64,000 nucleotides of DNA, taken from NCBI GenBank assembly GCA_027627225.1, contig CM051029.1:69550578-69614577 (forward strand). The letters are read 5' to 3'. The position numbers were made by a program, and so were the translations under genes. The stretch's first letter is position 1; every line of letters starts with the position of its first letter. This DNA is from Congeria kusceri. Taxonomy: Eukaryota; Mollusca; Bivalvia; Myida; Dreissenidae. Below the pieces are notes generated by a model that was not told the DNA's origin, ran no database searches, and saw only the letters and a list, made by a program, of their open reading frames with translations. Below are positions 12,285-25,500 of the stretch, piece by piece.

Positions 12285-13176
12285 GGGGCGTCGGCAACAT
12301 TTCAAAATTTGGGCGACGAGGGGGGGGGGGGGGTATTTTCCAGATTTAGACTTTCTGAATTTCAATAGTATAATATCGCATTTTAGACCATTCCAGGGAC
12401 TGTATTAATGAATTAATTTGGACGCAATAATTACATGAATATAATATTATCGCATTTACTTTATTGGTGCAATTTAATAACTATATACACAAAGTCGATT
12501 TTATAAACGGGTAAACAATCTCAAGAATTGTCAGATGCACATAAAAATATTCTAAGATAAAATATGAAATATCCACAAAACTATTATACCAGTCTGTGAA
12601 ATATCAACACAAGTTTTAAAGTTGCAAACTAGTGAAGGTTGAAATAACGTTGTTCCGGATGTTTCTTTCCAAACGAACGTTTATGAAAATTGAAATTAGC
12701 TAGCTGATTAGGTACATTCATACTTAATGACAATAACAGAATGGGACATGCATTCTGTTTTCTTAAAATTTGAAGTTATGATTTGAGTTATTGCTATTAT
12801 AGAATTATTAAAATCATTAGCGTGTTTCAAGATCCTCTTTTGAAATTGCTGACAAAGACGTTTTTTGTATATTGTTTACAAAACTTTACCGTCTGCCTTA
12901 ATAAGTGGCCTCTACGAAAAATATAGAGGCTCTAATCTGCACCTATCATTATCAATGTCATGATTTATCACACATCGGCCGTTGATTGCCACGGATTAGG
13001 GGCCAGCATGATGGATAGTAATTTAATTGATCTTGTGGAACAGCAACCGGCTTTAAACAACAGTATATGCGTAATTTTCCTATTCCCGAGATGGGGCGGC
13101 GGAATTTATACAGGACAATCACTTGCCGAAACATTGGGGAGGCGGCCCCGTACCTGCCGCCCAATTGCCGACGCCC
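12285..13176. mobile_element. 0.9-kb terminal-inverted-repeat element near the XRRA1 start, copy 1
   Basis: The left end GGGGCGTCGGCAAC is mirrored at the right by TTGCCGACGCCC. It aligns throughout with 37935-38991, the second copy. A long G-run sits at about 12320-12335. No transposase frame. Ends of the CAGGGGCG type occur in hAT elements, but a clean target duplication was not found. The right end lies about 310 bp from the XRRA1 start codon, so it may overlap the promoter. Confidence 0.7.
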
Positions 13177-13487
13177 ATGATTACCAGCTAGCCTAAAACT
13201 GAGTAGTTGACCGTACTTATTTTAGCTTTTTTTAATAGAAAACCTCGTGACCGACTACATCTGAAGTTACTTGTTAGATCTACGTGTATGCTGAATCCAT
13301 CTACGTGTATGCTCAATCCCAGTCGTTAGACTGGTTCCGCTGTCGTAATACAAAATATAATATCATGTTAAGAGGCCGGATTTTAGTCAACCCAGTCGTG
13401 ATTAACCGTATTTTCTGTGACCGTTTGTACTGGAATATTTATCACAACACCGGGAACCAGCACTGTTACCGTGGCGATGTTTACAAA

Positions 13488-13590
13488 ATGGCGGCGATAC
13501 CTGGGATAAAATATGATGATGGTTTGCCAGCAACATCTGCCAACTGCTTTCCTGTTAGAACATTACTGAGATATGATGCTACTGAAGAAG
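13488..13590 (+). CDS. XRRA1: XRRA1 exon 1
   Basis: The ATG stands in ACAAAATGGCG, a fair start context. The open frame extends upstream to 13284, but this Met was chosen because the XRRA1 family begins with the same small block (GIxxxDDGxP...NCFP). The exon ends GAAG|GTGTAT in phase 1. Confidence 0.88.
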
Positions 13591-16500
13591 GTGTATTTTT
13601 GACTATAAATAGCACCAAAATGTCATGAATAATGATGCGATTGTCATATTGACATTTGTCTGTGAATATTCATGACTTCATTTTTTTTCACAAAATTTGT
13701 TAAGAGTCTAATCCTCACCTGAACTCTTGTAGCTTTTTCTAGCTCCCCTTCTCACTGTTACAGCTTCTTTGAGCTCAACCCATTCTTTCTGATCAACAAA
13801 TGCATGCTTATCCACTTGTGACACCATTGTGTCAACCCTCTTGGCATTAACTTATTAAAATTAAGCTGAACCTATATCTACAGGTTATCCTCGATTACCG
13901 TAAATTCGCGACCCTAACATTTAATGTCAATTATCCAATTATTTCAACAATTTGAACATAATAATTAGAACAAATATTTGAAAATAAATATATATACCGC
14001 TGTTTTTTTAACTTATTTATCCAAAACAACGTTTAAAACTTTTAGCAGGTCAACATTGTTTACGTAAGTGTCAGGCAGTCGCCATGTTATCTAACTATCA
14101 TTGATTCGCGGATATGACGTCATCCCGTCATTCCTAGAAAATAATCTTCAATTAGGCCACATGTACAACAAGTTTTCGATTATCATATTAAACAGTGAAT
14201 TGTATTTAAAAAAAGAAATCTGAAATGTAATTCTTTCTTATCACAAATGCACATTTAAGTAATGCTATACCAGTGGGGAAAAACGTTTTTAGGTAAATGG
14301 ATTTTTTCTTTTAAGGGGCTTACAGAATCTAAAATCCAGGATGATTTAAGTTTAAGCAAAAAAAACATAAACAATTACTGTTTTCATTTTGTTTTCAGTA
14401 TATCATTGTAGGGTGTGTTTTTAATTTGTGATGAATAGAGCCTGTACAATTTCCTAAATGCCTCTTGTGTAACCATATTTCCATATAAAAAAAGGCTAAA
14501 CTTCACTTAAAATTAAGGTACTGAAAAACACAAGAAAAACTTTGCTCGGCCTTAGTTACGATACACTGACGAATCATGTCCCATATATGGAAGTTCTACT
14601 GCAACATCGGACAAAAACAACTATTTCGGTTTGTATTTTTATTGAAAAAAACAAAATGTAACTTCCTGGTGTTTTGGGAATAAGAAATCATGGTGTTTTT
14701 ACATCAGGTATCATGTCCAGTTCTTTTGTCTGTTTAAAATGCAGTATATTCACACAATATTCGGTCACATGGTCCATTGGACATGTACAAAGAAATTCCC
14801 GCGGCCACGTTTGCGCATGCGCAAATGCCAAAGACGATCACGTGACAATAACAACATCCGCGAATCAATGGTAGTCGCGAATTTAGGGGAGTTGACGATA
14901 TTGAGTCTTCACAAAACATGTCGGACCTACAGACCTGACCGACTAAATTTGTCAAGTTCCAAACTTAAAGTTTGTCAACCCAAAATGTCAGACTAAAATA
15001 TTTCCTATTAAATCGAAAGTAAAACAGCACACGATAATAACATATATTTTTAAATTCAAAGGAATTACATGATGCATATTTCAATTGGAATTTAAAAACT
15101 CCGATGACCTCATATCAATACAGTAAGGACGCCATAAGATTCAGTGTTAGATTCTAGGATGCAACCATTTACGTTTGCGTACCCATGTTTATCAAAGACA
15201 AAGAACGGCTATTCGGCAATTAACACACTCTCCTTCTGCACCAGTGTAGCACTCATGGCAGATCCGTGGTCTAGTGGTAAAGCACTGGCTTTACATCCCA
15301 GGGGTCGCAGGTTCGAGTCCCCGCTACACCCTAACCTTCTAACTCGTCTTTCGCATGAGACGTTAGACCGAGGTGCAGTGTACTAGGTGCTTCACACCGG
15401 ACACTAAAAGACCCAGGGTCATCTCTGCAACGGGGCGTCTCCTGTATCTTACACTATCCCCCGTAACCCAACTAACAAGTCTTCTGGAGGCGATGGGAGA
15501 GGATCCCGGTGCACTCGATAAAAATGTACTACACACACACCAGTGTATCAATTATCCATATATTCTAGACGCAGGAGGAGTCAGATTTACTACAGCCAAA
15601 CCAGTCAGCCAATAAGAAAGCGTAAATTTTCCAATATGCAAATAAGCGTCGTCGATAGAAAGTTTATCGCGCCCTCAGTCAAGGGGGCAAGTTATTTGTT
15701 ACACTATCCCGTTAGGTAAGCGTTATGTGATGTGCGTGTGTTTAAATCCCACCTATTTAATGAATTAATTACTACAAATTAAAAGAAAGCAATATAATTA
15801 TTATTTTTGCGAAATTAACATTATACTAATTATGAGAATTAATATGAAGTTGTGTAACTTGACAAATTGCCTACGCTGATCGCGTCAAAAGTATGTCGTC
15901 ATTTGTTAAAAAAATTACATCTACTAGCTAGTGTTGACAAATAAAAGTGTTATTCCAAATCATCCATGTACACTAATTATATGCAACAACTTTGGCTGTG
16001 GCAACATTTGAAAGTTAGCGAGAGTATTGGCAGTACACTTGTCGAAAGTGAAAGTGGAAGTAAATAAATTCTAATTCATAAAAAAAATTTTTTTTGTTAC
16101 TTTTTAATGAATACAGTCCTTTTAAATTGTTTCATTACCGGTAATCAACAACATGAAGATTTTCTACACAAAGCATTGTATTCGTAGTTTTGTGATTAAA
16201 AGAGTGGGTGGGGTGAAGATTACTTGGATGCTAGCATTTGCTATTTAATGTTAATTTATTTCTTTTACCTTTTTTAACCACTAGAAACTACATTTTGTTT
16301 TTGGACTATTAAAATATTACATTGTATAAAATATGTAAAAATATATACAAGACACTATGTGAAAATAATAATAGGATTTTAAATAGAAACTGTATAAAGT
16401 GAAATAGATTTACATATGTGTTAATTAAAACATATTTTTTAAATTTAACTGTGTGAAATATAATAAGTTATGAAGTTTATCAGAGACTGAATATGAGTGG

Positions 16501-19500
16501 TAAATATGGCATACATATAACTGTTAATTATTTTGATTTAAAATGTACACAATTAATTGCAAATAAAATGCAATATGAATAAATGATGTAAACCAGTAAA
16601 AACATTTAAATAATTCCGAAGTGTGTTTGATTGTGTTTGGTCTGACAAATGTGCAGCAGGTCTGACAGATTTTTCTTGTCAGTCAGACCAAATGTCTGAC
16701 TGAGGACCTTCGAGTTTCGTGAAGACTGGGTTATTGCCCATCAATTGATTGTCAGTTATAACTTAGAGGCGCTTTCATAGAGACATTGTGTAAGTAATGT
16801 TGAGAAACGTCCCGGTACGAGTTTTATGTAATCTGCGGGTCCTACACAGGGAATTCCAAATCAGCTTCCATCCAGGCAAGACATGCTTTTACTAGTGGCA
16901 TAAGTTCCTGTCCCTCTGACCCTCCAATTAATATTTAAGGTCTGTCTATGTGGAATTCAATAATTACTTTAATGGCGACCAGGATAATTGGTTAAAGGAA
17001 CACTAGCAACCAGGTATTTAAATAATATTTCAACTTGTCCAATCAACTTCCTGTCTGAGTTCTTTGAACTAAAAGGGGGAACATTTTAAGTATCAATATA
17101 ATTTTAGGTTGCTTGGTGTAAATTTAATCGGGGAATCACAAAGGTAGCCTTATAAGGACCTATACATTATTTTAACAAATAATTTATCCAAGTTGGTCAA
17201 CATATTAATTTGTCGTCTGCATACGCATGCGCAGACAGAGGTCACTTTAACAGGGAAACTACAGCTTTCTATGAGGTCTTATAGATCCGTAGTTAGATAT
17301 TATGCTCACTTCCCCACCCCGTTGGTAAATTGTGGTGTCTTTTAGTCACACAAATTCACCACCCAAGATCAACAGTGCTGCAGAAATCAAGTATCCTTCG
17401 AGATATCATTGGCATAAGTTTCATATAAAGACCCTTTTAGTATCCAGCTGTGCAAAGTAAACTTCAATATGATAATCAGTATCAACAAAGCTACAGCGGA
17501 AGAATTGAAGAAAATTCCAGGCGTTGGGCCATCAATTGCCTACTTGATTATACTGTTTTGGGCAGCATGTGGGGTGGTAAAAAGGGTAGCTCTTTGTTTA
17601 GCTCTGCTGGGAAACCTGTCCCAAGAAGTTATCCAAATGGTGGACTTCTCGGAACCAAGTCCATTTGATTTCTTGGAATGGGATCAAATCTTCCAACCTT
17701 TAGCTCCAGATTCAAAGCCGTCGCTTTGCCAACCAATGATGCCAACTAAGACGGCACAGGCACCTGAAGCCAAAACGCATGACAATAAAACATCATGGAT
17801 GCCATTGAAGACGAAACAGGTTCTCAGGCAGTCAAGGTCAAGATCCCCAGCAGCTGGCTCACCAGTACCGACGGAAAAGGAACTTACCCACCACAGGCTC
17901 AAGTCTAGTGAAGGTAGTACACAATGTGGGTCCCAGTTCTGTACAGAAGAACAACAGATGAGAGGTGACCGCAAACAGACAAGAAGCCTGTCAAAAGCAC
18001 CACAAGACAAGAAGACATTGGGAACCAGAAGATATCAGTCTTCTAGATCGCGGTCTTCCAATGTAGCTTCTAGGTCACCTTCTCCAAGAAGATGGTCAAC
18101 CAAGAGCCAAAAGAAACACAGACAAGCTGACAGTACCCCTGCGTCATCTTTCAGGTCAAGGTCCTATAGATCTGATCAAAAGTCTAGAAGATGCTGTAGC
18201 CAGTCAGATGCATCTTCAAGGTCAGTGTCTTATAGACCTGATCGAAGGTCCCGAAGATGCAACAGCCTGAAGCAACAGTCATTGTCCAGTTCAAGGTCGT
18301 GTTCTTGGGATTGCCATTACAAAGAAAAGGGCAGGAAGTACACAGAAAAGGAACCAACCCACAGTAACAGACACTGGAAGTCAGCGCCAAAAGGCAAGAG
18401 CACTGCAAGATCTAGGCCTTATAGGTCTCCGTCTTTGAGTAGCTCTTTGGAGTCAAGGTCTCTCTAGGCAACGGGCAAACAAAAGTAAAGCGAAGCACAG
18501 TCGGTTGCACCAGTTCCGGTTGGGACTCTAGGTCAAGGACACGTAGGTCACACAGAAAATCCCAGACCTATCGTCGCTCTTCTTCCAGTGCATCGTCTCG
18601 CAGACATGGGGATCCGCGTCAGCACCCAAAGACCCTGTGATACGACGGGACGGCTAGCTGGCTCTCTTTCAAACAGAAGTTTGACAGTTACAGAAAAGTC
18701 ATGAAATGGTCAGAAGAGGAGTGCAAGTACTACCTAATCTGAAGTCTGGAAGGAAAGGACCATAACCACTACAGACAGTGAAAGGTTCTCTTTCCGAAAG
18801 GTTATGAAGTCGTTGGAGGCGCAGTTTGGTTCCAAGGAACTTTTGGAAACTTCAAAAGCATGTTTCCTTCAGGCGAACCAGGGGCAAGATAAATCTCTTG
18901 AAGATTGGGCAGATCGGATGCTTACCCTAGCTACCCCAGCTTTTGTAGACCTTCCAGAAGATTACGTGAGACCGGAGGCCATTGCCAGGTTCTGCCCGGG
19001 GTGTAACGACAAGGAGGCAGCAAAGCACGCCTGCATGAAAACCAATCCAGTATGGAGGAAGCCCTCAACCTGGTGAAACAACATCAGTACATCTCCCAGG
19101 CAGTAGACGGAAAGAAGTCCAGAAGAGGAAGGGAAGATCTGGCTGTCAGTGCAGTGCAGGCACCAACAGAGGCGAAGATTGAGGAGCTTATAGCTTCTGC
19201 TTTGCAAAAGTTTGCCAAGGAATTGCAGATCAACTCCCATGCAGCTTCTACCAGGACGGACCAGCCTTCAGACAGGCAAAAGAAATCCGGTCCTTGTTTC
19301 TTCTGCAAGAGATATGGCCACATCAAAAAGGAATGCAAAGCTTATCAAGCGTGGCTAAAGAAACAAAGGAACAGGACCAAGCATTTAACGACCAAGGTCT
19401 GGATGCAAATACCACAGGACCTAGTCCTCAACAGTAAAGATGGTTGGTCTACCACAAACCCAGGGGCCGCATTTGAATGAGACTACGGTTACTGCTTCTT

Positions 19501-22500
19501 CGGGTGGGGCCTATGGCTCGCCAAAGGTTACTAAGAAGCAAAGTAAGGATGTGCTCGGCCAGCAAAGGCACAGCTCTAGCACAATTGAAGATAACTGTGG
19601 TGCTCTACATCAGTCTAAAGACCAGGGGCCGCGCATGACAGGTACTACGGTCACTGCTTCTTTGGGTGGGGCCTTTGGCTCGCCAAAGGTGACTAAGAAG
19701 CAGCATAAGGATGTGCTCGCCCAGCCAGGGAACAAGACCAGCACAATTAAAGAGGACAGTAGGGAAGTCAACCAGTCAAAAGAACAGAGGTCGCGTGTGC
19801 CTGAAACTTCAGTGACTGCTTCTTCGGGTAGAGCCTGTGGCTCGCCCAAGGCAACTAACAAGCAGCATAAAGATGTGCTCGCCCCACAAGGGCACAGTTC
19901 CAGCACAATTCAAGATGACAGTGGTGCTGTCAATCAGACCAAGTACATAAACAGTTAAGAACCCACAACGGTAAAGAAGGGGCTTATAGCTCTTCAGCCG
20001 TACATCCAGTAAGGTGCTGGAATATACTGCGGACACATCAACCGGGCTTCTAGCTTGACAGACCCAAGATGGCCATGGTACATCCAGTGATGAAGCCTTT
20101 TATAATAAAGTTGGGAGGAATGTTGTGAAACGGCCCGGTATAGTACGGTGTGGTACGGTGAGTACGGGTTTTATGTACTCTGCGGGTCCTACGCAGGGAG
20201 TTCCGAATCAGCTACTGTCCAGGCAAGACGTGCTATTATGAGTGGCATAAGTTCCTGTCCCTCTGACCCTCCAATTAATATTTAAGGTCTGTCTTTGTGG
20301 AATTCAATAATTACTTCAGTAAAAACAAATAGAACAGTTAACGGTGCTAAAAAAGATAAAAAGGATGGAAGTTACAGTTAAAACCGAGCAATCCTTAAAA
20401 AATTGAAATTTCCCTCACCCAAGAAGTTTTTGGCCATAAGGTAATTTTATTTTTTACTACTCCATATATATTTTTCTTGCCGCTAAATGCAATTTTTTTG
20501 CTCTTTATATGTACCATAATCAGATTTCTCGGCTTTGTGTATTTACCCTGAATTATAAAAAGGCCAAAGTTAAAAACTGTCAGTATAGTTCCAAATTTAG
20601 TATTGCATGATATGACGCAGCAATTCATTAATGCTTTGGGTATGATATCTTATCAGACAGAGAAAAAAAAACAACCTACCTACGTACCTACTCAACTCCA
20701 AAATGTTGCAATTAAAATTTAATGTTTGCCAGTCTATCAGCAAAGATGCTTAGACTTCTACTTAGAATGGGACTATACTGGACAGTCAGTGGTAGATTAT
20801 TCCAGTATTTTATGGTTCTTGGGAAGAATACATTTTAGTAATACAGTGTTCCTGACTGTGGGATAGATAATTAAGATCTCTAGTTGGAATTAAATAGTGT
20901 TGGTCAATAGCTACACTGACCCATTTCTTATTTTATAGAAGAAAATTAAGGAGTTATATAGTCTGTGTTCAAGAATGTTTCAGTTCAGAGTGGTTAGCAT
21001 TTCTGTGACATTTGATGTGTAGTCATAGTTATTGCATTCATATGTGGCAGCACACCTCTGCACTCTTTCAAGTTTTTGAGTAAGTGTCTTCTACCATGGA
21101 TGTCAAACATTTGAGCAGTATTCCAGCTGCGGTCTTACATAAGTAGTGTAGGCTGCTTCTGTCACTTAGTGCTCTTGGTCGTGATGCAGTCTTCACGATT
21201 AACCAGTGGATCATGGACCGAGTCCACCAAATTTTTGTTCGGACCAGCAAAAATGACAAGTTCACAGGACCGACCGTTCATCAATTTAAAGTCCTTTGGT
21301 CGTTAAGAAAATTGTACTTAAGAAAAGAGAAAAAAAACTTTTCTTTTCACCTATTGGCAGTCTAAAACCCATGATTGTTTTTAATTATTTTGATAACAGA
21401 AACACAAGAGTGAAAGAAAATCTACAAACAATAGCTGGCTTAGTGAACCGAAAGTCCACTGATTTCAAAAGACTGTTGATGTTCCTTTGGATAAAACGAA
21501 GGGTACAGGTAGCTTTGGCACTTTTTTCTAACAAAAGTCATTTTCTCCAGCTGATGGCGCCTGGCTTGTCGCTCACAGGGCAGAACAGAGGCGCCGTTTC
21601 AAGGCCATTCTGTGCACAAAGCCAAAGACGTATGCAAGAATCAAAGAGGAGCGAAAACGTGCAGAAAAACAAGGCACGTCTATAACTGAACAACTGCAGG
21701 CTGCTGATGAACAAGAGGAGGAGGAAGAGAAAGATATTCCAGTGTTGGATGGATTTTTCCTGGTAAAAATATAGTTGAGTTTAGCTGCTTGTGTGATAAC
21801 TGTTTTCCAGCTGAGTTAAATTATGTCCCAACTTTAACTATTTTTTGTGTGTAGTTTTTCATTTGAATACATTTTTCTGTGTTAATTAAACATAGAAAAT
21901 GTTAAGTTAGAAAGTCAGTAAAAAATTATACATGTAGATCAATAATTTCTGTATGTGATTTTGTGCATGTTAAGGGCCATTTTAAGACGTCACCTCGAGC
22001 AAAATTTCTGTAAAATCATGCAGTTTTCCCCCAAAATGTGACTTCGAACCTGGATTGTTTACTCCCTATTACAAAATATTTTCTTCCATAACCTAGGGTA
22101 TGGACCCAATACACAGCCTCTGAAGCATCCCTAGAACATAGTTGTTTCACACTTGTTTGACTCCGATATTCGCTGTTCTAGATGCGCCACTGCTGTGTAG
22201 AGGACCCGTCGGACCTCTGCTCTGTGAACATCGCTGGAAAGGAGATGACAGACGTGAAGGAAGAAGACCTCGCACTCTTTGACAATGTCGCCTATGTTAA
22301 TGCCAGCGAAAACTTCCTGCCTTTTGGTTGGTACATCAAATTTGTTTGCTTGTTGATCCGGAGCCGTATTCCAGAAACATTTTAAGTAATATCTTATCCT
22401 TAACCTCAAAATCAACATTTTATTTAACTCATTATTTCTTTTGTTCAGCGAAGTGTGCTGACTATTTATTAGTTATCACCTATAGTATATGTGTATGATT

Positions 22501-25500
22501 GCATAAACATAAAAGGAATCACAAAATTATTCGAAATTTTTAAAGTATAACAGTTTGAAATGTTTAACTTAAGAGAAAATATTTTAAGATACCCGTAAGA
22601 TATTTCTGGAATATGGCCCCAGATATATGTTGTAATGGTGTCATTAAATGTTTACAACATGAAACCTGGGCTGGTATTTATAACGACCTTTTGTCTTAAA
22701 CTAAGAAAAATCTTCAAATTCTGAAATTTTATCAATTGATTTATGTTTTAAAATCAAATTTTAATTTTGACTAAATATTTTCAACTGTACATATTGTAGG
22801 CAATTTGAATTAAGCACTAAAAGACTGTGAAAGACACCACAAGTTCAGTCAAATGTACACTGACATATTAAACCTAACAACAGCTTACAATATGTTTAAT
22901 GTACTGCTAGCATTCAATGCCATTACATCTTCAACCTTTTTTCATTTCAGTACTTGCTTTCTTGTGTTAATTCTAGTAACCAGTTTCATTGCTGTGGTAT
23001 TTCAGAGGCGTTTAGGGGTTTTCCAATACTCCGAGAGCTGGAGATGCCACTGAATGGTCTACGAAGTATCAAACCTAAGCTCGGGGACTATCCAAATCTA
23101 GAGGTATACATGCAAACTTCTTAAAAAACTTGATCGAAAACAAGTAGTGTTCAAGCATGTGTAAAAAGCAGTTAATTATTAAAAGGCTTTTGACTAACTA
23201 CCCAGATGTCTTGTATTTTGTGTTATGCCCTTACCCCATCGAAGATGGCAGGGTTTATTGGTTTGCTAATGTCGGTCGGTCGGTCTGTCAGTACCCTTTT
23301 ACCGCTTTTTAAGTCCAACAGTTTTCATCCGATCTAAAAAAAAACATACTTCATGAAATTATTTGTGGGCATAATATCTCAGCCAAGTTTGATGATCAGC
23401 CAAATGGCCCCATTAAATAGTAGAATTATGGCCCTTGAATTATCGAAAATTGGCTTTTTAACTGTCAGTTCTTTATATCCAACAGTTTTAATAGATCTTC
23501 ACCGAACTTGGGGAAATCTTTGTGGGTATAATATCTAGGTCAAGTTTGATAGTCAACCTAATTTTCATAGTAACTGTGGAGTTACGGCCCTTGAATTATC
23601 TAAAATTAGCCGTTTTAGCTCTTCACCAAACTTGATGAAAATGTTTGAGGTTATAATAGTGCGATGATCAACCAAATTGCCTCAGGAACTGCAGAGTTAT
23701 GACCCTTGATTTATCTAAAATTGGCCTTTTAAGCAGTTTAAGCTCCCTGTGTCCAACAGTTTTCATCCAGTCTTCACCAACCTTGATATTTTAAAGATGG
23801 CTGTTTACCTACAGGGGGCATAACTGTTTTACAAACAGCTCTTTTTCAGATAATAGTGCTTAAGTTGTTATTGATCATAAAAATTGCTTTTGTTTTAACA
23901 GTAAGATTACAGCCTTCTTTGAATAATATTGGTTTACAAAATGATCAGAATAAATAAAGTGGAAATTGTATATCCAATGTTATACATGTATTAATTTGAT
24001 GCCAGGCTATAAGAACAGTTTATTTTCATTGGTCATTAAATTATTTCTACGACCATTCTCCCCCTACCTCTGATTCAAGTAGGGCAGTTGTCAGTTACTG
24101 GCATAGGAATGTGCACTTAATAGTGGTAAGCCGCTTAGTTTGGCTAAGCTTGCCCAGGAAAAGTGTGAGTAGCTTAACTGACCGCCGTGATATGAGCTGA
24201 AATTTTGTTAAAAACAGTGAACAGTCCAAACAAACAAACAAACAACAATCATCAAACATAAACCTCAAACTTTCTCAGTTTAATTTGCATTTGCATTTTG
24301 AAGCTCGATAAATCCTGAAACAGTTTGCTGGGTTAGTTTATATTGTTAGTGCCGAAACCTGCAATGGTCTTATAGGCGCTTCCACGAATGTCAATCATAT
24401 TTAAATTAATTTGCAATATTATCCAATCATCGCGCTTGGACATCATATGTTTAGCGGGGAAACTATTTCATACAACACACGCATAATGTATGTGATATTC
24501 AGAAAAGCAAGTGGTGATGTTTTTGATTTTCGATGAATTGATATTATTCCACTAACAATAGCTGGGGAGGAGTTTAAACTATTCGTGGCAAATCTTGGAT
24601 CGGTCTATTTTTAAGCAGCTCATCCCAGGTTTGTACTCCCACATGTTGGTTATGTGTGCAGGTGCTGGACATGTCCTACAACAACCTGTCCCATGAAGAC
24701 ATCCTCACCCTCGGCCTCCTCCCCAACCTCAAGGTGCTCCACCTCACCGGCAACGGGCTGCATTCCCTCCCTGCCAACATGGCCATGCCAAAATACGATG
24801 AAAAAAGGTTGGAAAGCTTTGACAAATGGAGTTTTCTTTTCGCATTAGGTTATAAAGTAAAGAGCTTCTGAACAAAATTTGCTTTATGCTAGGTTGGCGC
24901 TAAGAAATCTGAACTAGAAGCCACAAAAATTGATTTTGCAAAGGAAACCCATTATTTAGAAATATTTTCAGAAATCTGCTTCATGTTTAAATATTTTCCA
25001 AAAATTCTAGTATCCAAATAAAAATTGTAGTCACCACTTGGAAAGTTTAGAAGCCAATGGCTATTTTGACTACTGGTAGCGCTAACATAGCTTTATGTCA
25101 AAACTTTTGATTTGGTATTATTCCAAGTTTTTAAGGCATCATGCGTTGATATTCATTTTTTCATATAACATTATTTTCATGTTTTGATGTATTTTTTATG
25201 TGACTCCAATAAACATGATATTCATATTGTGATTGTATGTGGATAAAACTTATAAGACGTTATCCCAGGTTCGATAACTTTTAATAGCTGACAAACATAA
25301 CAATATACAAGCGGGCGGATGCGACATCATGTGCGTATTGTAATGACGCCACGTGCAGTTAAGCGTGTTATATACAATACGTGCCATTTTGACTTTAGGA
25401 TGTCATAGTTAGTAGATTGCAGGAATGCAATATTACACATATTTTTTACATGAATATTGACATTGTTGAGTGGTAAGTTTTTGATTAGTACTGTCTGTGA

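Larger units (their letters stand above)
16798..20318 (+). mobile_element. Gag-only (non-autonomous) LTR retrotransposon, 3.5 kb
   Basis: Direct repeats of 174 and 198 bp (16798-16971, 20121-20318) begin TGTTG and end in TTYA/CA; GTAA lies on both outer sides (16794-16797, 20319-20322) as a 4-bp target duplication. TGGCGACCAGGA just inside the left repeat is a plausible primer-binding site; GTTGGGAGGAA before the right repeat is a good polypurine tract. The interior of 3.15 kb encodes only gag-like protein pieces (17469-19958) in two frames with in-frame stops; protease, reverse transcriptase, RNase H and integrase are all absent. It sits in XRRA1 intron 1 in the host gene's orientation. Gypsy-type is likely from the gag style but cannot be proved without pol. 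Confidence 0.88.
13591..21550 (+). other. XRRA1 intron 1, 8 kb, loaded with mobile elements
   Basis: This intron has no further XRRA1 exon that phase or similarity would require. It holds a 1.8-kb inverted-repeat element with a SINE inside (14904-16727), a gag-only LTR retrotransposon (16798-20318) and a short inverted-repeat element (21187-21475). The interval 13600-14890 is AT-rich with nothing recognised. Confidence 0.8.

Noticed and set aside
12960..13196. Overlapping frames of about 70-78 residues
   Set aside because: They fall inside the 0.9-kb inverted-repeat element; the sister copy at 37935-38991 does not keep the frames.
15255..15330. Functional tRNA gene
   Set aside because: A and B boxes are good, but the acceptor stem does not pair properly and a SINE body follows directly.
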